Positions 59,461 to 64,000 of a stretch of 64,000 nucleotides of DNA are shown piece after piece. The DNA is from Pyxicephalus adspersus (lineage: Eukaryota; Chordata; Amphibia; Anura; Pyxicephalidae), in the NCBI RefSeq assembly GCF_032062135.1, contig NC_092859.1, positions 26,845,328 to 26,909,327 of the forward strand, written 5' to 3'. The position numbers and the translations under genes are program-made. Within the stretch, counting starts at the first letter, position 1. Each line of letters starts with the position of its first letter. The notes under the pieces are model-generated. The model did no database searches, had not been told where the DNA came from, and was given only the letters and a program-made list of their open reading frames with translations.

Positions 59461-61142
59461 AAGAGACAAGATTCTTAAAATGCATAATGCGTACATGCTG
59501 AATCATTTGATTTTCTTGCAGCGACTACAGAATCGAGAAGTAGTTTTACTCAGCAAAGTCCTTGCAGGAACAGAACTTAATTAATTGTATTGTAGCCATG
59601 CAAGAAAGTGTTTCATTTCTGAATGGAGACAGCTGTGTGACAGCGGGACCGCGCAGTCTATTTAAAGGCTGTGTGCTCATCTCTCTTAATCATTAGACAC
59701 AGGAAATTGTGGCGAGGCGGCCTGGATAATGATGTCCTGTGTGTGCGCATTTTCAAAGCACTGGAGTTTGAAATAAAGGAGAACGCTTCCTGCAGTTTAA
59801 TGGATGGAGGCCGCAACAAAAAGGCTAAACAAATGCTATTAGAGCTACCTACTGCTAACAAAAACCAACCGCCTCTGTCTGGCCTTCCATGTTTGACACA
59901 CAGATCTGCATATGGAAAGGTTCTGTTTAACTGTTTATAGTGGTCTTAAAGGACCACTCCACCCAAATCTCAGTGTTTGATGGAGACTTAAACCCACTGA
60001 CAGTCTCTTCTAACTTCCAAAGTTTGTAAACCTGATGTGCACATAAGGGGGGCTCCCACCCACCCTCCAGGATTTATTGTACATTATGGAGAATGTAATA
60101 CGAGGTGCCGGGACACAATACATGAGTGAGGATATCAAAATCACCCAGGTGGACAGTACAGTCAGAAATTATGGAAGGGAGGCCTACCTGCTGGAGTATG
60201 AAAGATGTATATGAAGCCAAGGACTTACTAAGCCCACCATCTCTAGCATTAAAATATCATGTTTGGGTGGACAGACACTAAGTTTCTGTAAAGCAGATTA
60301 CAGCCAAAGTTAGGCATTAGGCAATTACCCAAAAAAGCTGTTCCCCCATCAAACAAGAGAATATCACATGGGCTCCACATATAGCTTTTCACAACTCTGT
60401 TTATCCTTCATGTCTGTGGATACAATTCGTGCTCCATTCAAAATGTCTTCCTTTGTAGCCACCCTACTGTGCTGTACAGAGCTTAGACTACATATGCAGC
60501 CACCCCCATCGATGATACACAATGCAAGGAATCATGGGACATGGAGTTTTCTTCCAGGCAGGAAGCTGACATCTACCAGCAGCATCTACACAGATTGACT
60601 GCATAAATTAACATTTTTAACATTTTTTTTTACAAGTGAGAACATAGTTTTTATTATATAAACTTCTTGACTGTGTGCTTGTTACTTTTAATAAATTCCT
60701 AATGTAAGGACAATAAATTTAGATTTTCCTTAATAAGCAAGTGGTTTCTTGCCACAAGAAATCCAGGACTGTCACATATACCTTATATCATTGCTCAACC
60801 TGGTGAATTGGGGTATGTATAGTGCAAGGTTTTATTCGGTCCTAAGAAGCATTGTGTGGATAGAAATATTTGTGTTGATGTTGCCAATAACAAGAGATTT
60901 GGTGTTTGTTTAGATTTTTTAATTTGCTCAAGAAACATTGACACTTGGTTGGTTTTGGATATAATAATAACAAAAGCACTGTGGGAATATTTATAGTAAA
61001 ATTTTATCCAAATTAATGCTTTTGTTTCAGATTTGGATGGCCTGATGATGATTAGAACCTCTTTCAGGTTTTTATCACTGTCTATAGACCCAATTTGGAG
61101 ATCCGCTCTTGCTAAATTATAAGAAAAAAGGGATGTTCCCTA

Positions 61143-61158
61143 TAATATATATATATAC

Positions 61159-61234
<76 letters not shown>

Positions 61235-61281
61235 ATACACATATATACACACACACACACATACATATACACACACACACT
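61143..61281. repeat. (TA)n/(CA)n compound microsatellite
   Basis: About 140 bp of TATATA with a few TACATA breaks, then ACACAC and ATACAC runs. Translations such as YIYIYI on either strand are artefacts. Confidence 0.97.
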
Positions 61282-63600
61282 CCCTAACCCTCAACTCTAA
61301 TTGTGTCCTTCTTCTACCCAATCTGTACAGAGCTAGAGGTCACATTGCAGCCAAACCTGTGCTGTGATGCACCTTTGGTTAAGGGTGCAATATACTTAAA
61401 CAGATTAACTATGTTTTCTATTCCAACAATGTGATCAATCATTTGTACACAATTACAGGAACTCTCCAGAAATAGTCAGTCTCAGAACCTACAAAATAAA
61501 AGCAGGTCAGGAATTGTTATGCATGTTGCTGCAATCTCTGCAATATATACTGTGCTATATATTCTGGGAGAGTCACTTGGCCTGCAGACCCAGGAGGAAA
61601 TGATATGTTTATTGTCGCCAGTGTTCCCAACAAGTGATGTATTCATGACTCAGGCAGATTTTGGAGTCCGTCTTTTTGAGTGTTGCGGTTTTGAATGAGA
61701 ACATTATGCACAAAAAAACATCTGTTACTCGATGTGAATGTGGTAACAGTTATGGCGCTTGCAGGACCAATCAGATCCTAGAAGCATCCTTTTAAAATAA
61801 GTTAACCGTTATTCTTCACCGGTTTTTACTAAGCACAAATCGGGGTGTCACGTCAGCGGAAATTAGTTTATTTACACCGATATGACAAAATGTCATGTGA
61901 TGACTCGCTTCTGGTGATCTCATTGCGAGCACTACAGGTGAACTGTGTCTTGTGTCCTAAGAAGGGAAGGAAACTGAACATCAGGATCGCTGCCAAATGT
62001 AATGTAAGCAAACTAAACTCAAGCAACGGCTCTTCCAGTTCATTTTATAAACCGCTCAGTGATATGATTCAGATTGAAACTTCCTAACAGGGTACAGCGT
62101 GTGCTGCAGAAAACAAGCGATCAGCACGTCTCCATATGACATCACCACCGAACTGTGTCTGGTGCCACTTTCATTATTCTAGTATGTGAAATACCATCAA
62201 CTTTAATATGAAGATGGAAATACTCTGACACCATTTCATCACAGGTTGAGCATGTTCAGAATAAATGCAATGGATATACATGACTGTGGTCTCCAATGCA
62301 GGATCATGGTCCAGGTATAAGGTGATGACCCTGGGTGATGCCTAAAGATGGCACCATGCTTCTGGAGGAAATGTAATACAGTGGCTTTCATTAGGGTTCT
62401 ACTTTTGAAAATTCTCTTTGATGGGCTGCCCAGTTTCAAAGTCACTGACTGTGAAAAAAGCATACAGAAAATAATTAAAAAACTTCAACTATGTCCATCT
62501 CATTGGGGAGATTTCACTTCTTGCAATGGAGAGAAAAGCTCTCCAAAGTGAGAGAAATCAGTCTTTAGTGGTCACCAAGCCAAGTGACAAAACTGAATAT
62601 TCCCCTCACCTCCCCTTTTAGTGGCAACCGTTGGATTTTCATCTTCACCTGCCCTGGTGATAATGTCACTCTGTTGGCTCTACTTAGTGCTATTGGAACT
62701 ATGTAGAAGCCATCAGACCATCAGTGAGCTGAAGGAACCACCTAGGAGAGCAGTGTGTTGTGCTAAGGCATTATTATTTTAGTAATTAGGTTGGATTATA
62801 CTTTAAAGCTAAACTCTGATAAAAATCAAATGTCAGCCTTGCGGTAGGGCTACCCCCATACACATCCCTATTCTCCCACCTGTTTGACCCTTGCTCCTTT
62901 AGGCTTCGTACTCTAATTCCACCAGGTCCCAGTTTTGCCATTCAGCCAACAGCAAAATAAGGACACTTCGATTCCAATGTGTTAGAAAAAAAAGAGTGCC
63001 GACTGCCAGGAAGTGACAGATAATGTAAGTAAAAGTGCAGTAGGGCAACCCCACTGTATGGTACCCCTAATTTTAACTAGACTTTAGCTTTAATTTAACC
63101 ATGTCCTAGTTGTAGAAGGCACACAAGTTTCACAAGCTTATCACTAAAGAACTACAACCCCCAGCATATCCCCAAGAGCCTCTATGTGGCAGGATAATAT
63201 GGGACTTTTAGTTACTCCCCTCACAAAGCACGCCACTTTCACACTAATTGGACCTTGAATGCTCTGCTCTTGCAGACTTTGGAGGAGATCACAAGGGAAC
63301 GGGCTCACATCTGCTACTACAAAGCTTGGTGCTGGAAATGTGCACGCCATCTGGTTTCCCTGCCACTGGGCGGACTCCTCCAAATACATTTTACCAGACA
63401 AAATAGAGAATTACAATCACAGTTAGCATAGCTCCAGATCCAGAGGTTTAACTATGATCACAGCAGTCTGCAGCCGAACGTTAACCCCCTGCTCCCGGTG
63501 CTCATGGGGACATAAGTAGGGAGCAAAGGTAGACAATGACTGGACTGGAGAACCCCTGCAGTGCATAGATAAGCGTTCTTATTTTGGATAGCGGGGCAGA
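61282..63600. other. Intron sequence; no exon seen
   Basis: Ordinary non-coding DNA of the presumed RASSF8 intron. I checked the minus strand for the conserved first coding exon (MELKVWVDGVQ) and did not see it. Confidence 0.4.
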
Positions 63601-63604
63601 GTTA

Positions 63605-64000
63605 AGCTACATACACACTTCCAATTATTATCGTTGGAAAACGAACGACGAACGTTCATGCACGATATATATGAACGATCGTATAGCACCGATGCTGCAC
63701 ATAGAGTTAACGACACGATCGTTCGTAGATATTGTACACACAATAGATACGATCGTTTGAGCGATAGAGGAACTATGTGCACGACAGGAAAGTGAACGGA
63801 CGTTCGTTCATCACGCATGCTCTGACCATGGACGATCAACGAACGACCGTACACACGAACGATGTTCAACGATCGTCGCCCAATCCGATCCGTCGGTCCG
63901 GTCGTTCGTTTCCAGCGACTTTCCTCGTTCGTCGGCGTCGTTGGTTACTTTTTTACGAACGATTTTTTGCCCAATCGATCGTTCGTCGTTCGATTGGAAC
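63605..64000. mobile_element. CpG-dense palindromic transposon (CGAACGACGAACG family), cut by window end
   Basis: Starts near 'tacatacacacttccaatta' with 'cgttggaaaacgaacgacga', and is full of 'acgatcgttcg' in both orientations. The sequence up to the last base, 'cgatcgttcgtcgttcgatt', is partly the reverse complement of its start, so the end may be at or just beyond 64000. It contains dozens of CpGs whereas the rest of the window is CpG-poor. It resembles a non-autonomous hAT-like element of frogs; no coding sequence is present. Confidence 0.7.

Larger units (their letters stand above)
53892..64000 (-). other. RASSF8: RASSF8 intron (5' side, extends beyond window)
   Basis: Over 10 kb upstream of the large exon with no RASSF8 first coding exon visible on the minus strand. 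It holds the repeats listed separately (hairpin, AT arrays, MITE copy D, purine minisatellite, CpG-rich element). The part at about 59590-59900 ('agacagctgtgtgacagcgg', 'ctcttaatcattagacacag') is repeat-poor and may be an intronic enhancer; this is inference. Confidence 0.55.

Noticed and set aside
1..64000. tRNA, rRNA or other structured RNA genes
   Set aside because: I saw no convincing A-box and B-box pair or other conserved RNA sequence by eye; a covariance-model search would be needed to exclude them.

Overview
This is vertebrate genomic DNA, most likely from a frog. The three genes have introns and vertebrate protein sequence. The intergenic DNA is full of repeats that look like those of frog genomes: SINE-like tails ending in 'gcgctatataaata', a 220-bp fold-back MITE in four copies, hAT and Tc1/mariner relics, and a CpG-dense 'cgaacgacgaacg' element. 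The frog assignment rests on repeat style and is an inference. No prokaryotic features are present.

Three genes are supported. At 3568-3858 (minus strand) is coding exon 1 of SSPN (sarcospan). At 31302-34512 (plus strand) is a complete five-exon BHLHE41 (DEC2) gene of 421 residues. At 51518-53891 (minus strand) are the last three coding exons of RASSF8. As far as I recall, human 12p12.1 has the same order and relative orientation, read in reverse: RASSF8, BHLHE41, SSPN. This synteny also helps to separate BHLHE41 from its paralogue BHLHE40. The genes are neighbours but I see no shared pathway: a muscle membrane protein, a circadian repressor and a junction-associated Ras-association protein.

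Layout: 1-3.5 kb is SSPN intron with a 32-bp minisatellite. 3.5-4.6 kb is SSPN exon 1 and a pyrimidine-rich upstream tract. 4.6-31 kb is the SSPN-BHLHE41 intergenic region, with two Tc1 relics, a 60-bp satellite interrupted by an N gap, tetranucleotide arrays, SINE and MITE copies, a telomere-like G-rich array and several repeat-poor blocks that may be conserved regulatory DNA. 31-40.4 kb is BHLHE41 with a long 3' region. 40.5-51.5 kb holds a 1.1-kb pyrimidine tract, an intact hAT MITE with a perfect 8-bp target duplication, a LINE/SINE-type repeat and the RASSF8 3'UTR. 51.5-64 kb is RASSF8 exons and a large intron with nested repeats, ending in a CpG-rich transposon cut by the window edge.

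I found no clear new biological system. The most interesting points are repeat-within-repeat insertions that show empty target sites, a tandemly repeated antisense open frame in BHLHE41 intron 2, a lysine-rich SSPN N-terminus, and a possible distal poly(A) site for BHLHE41.
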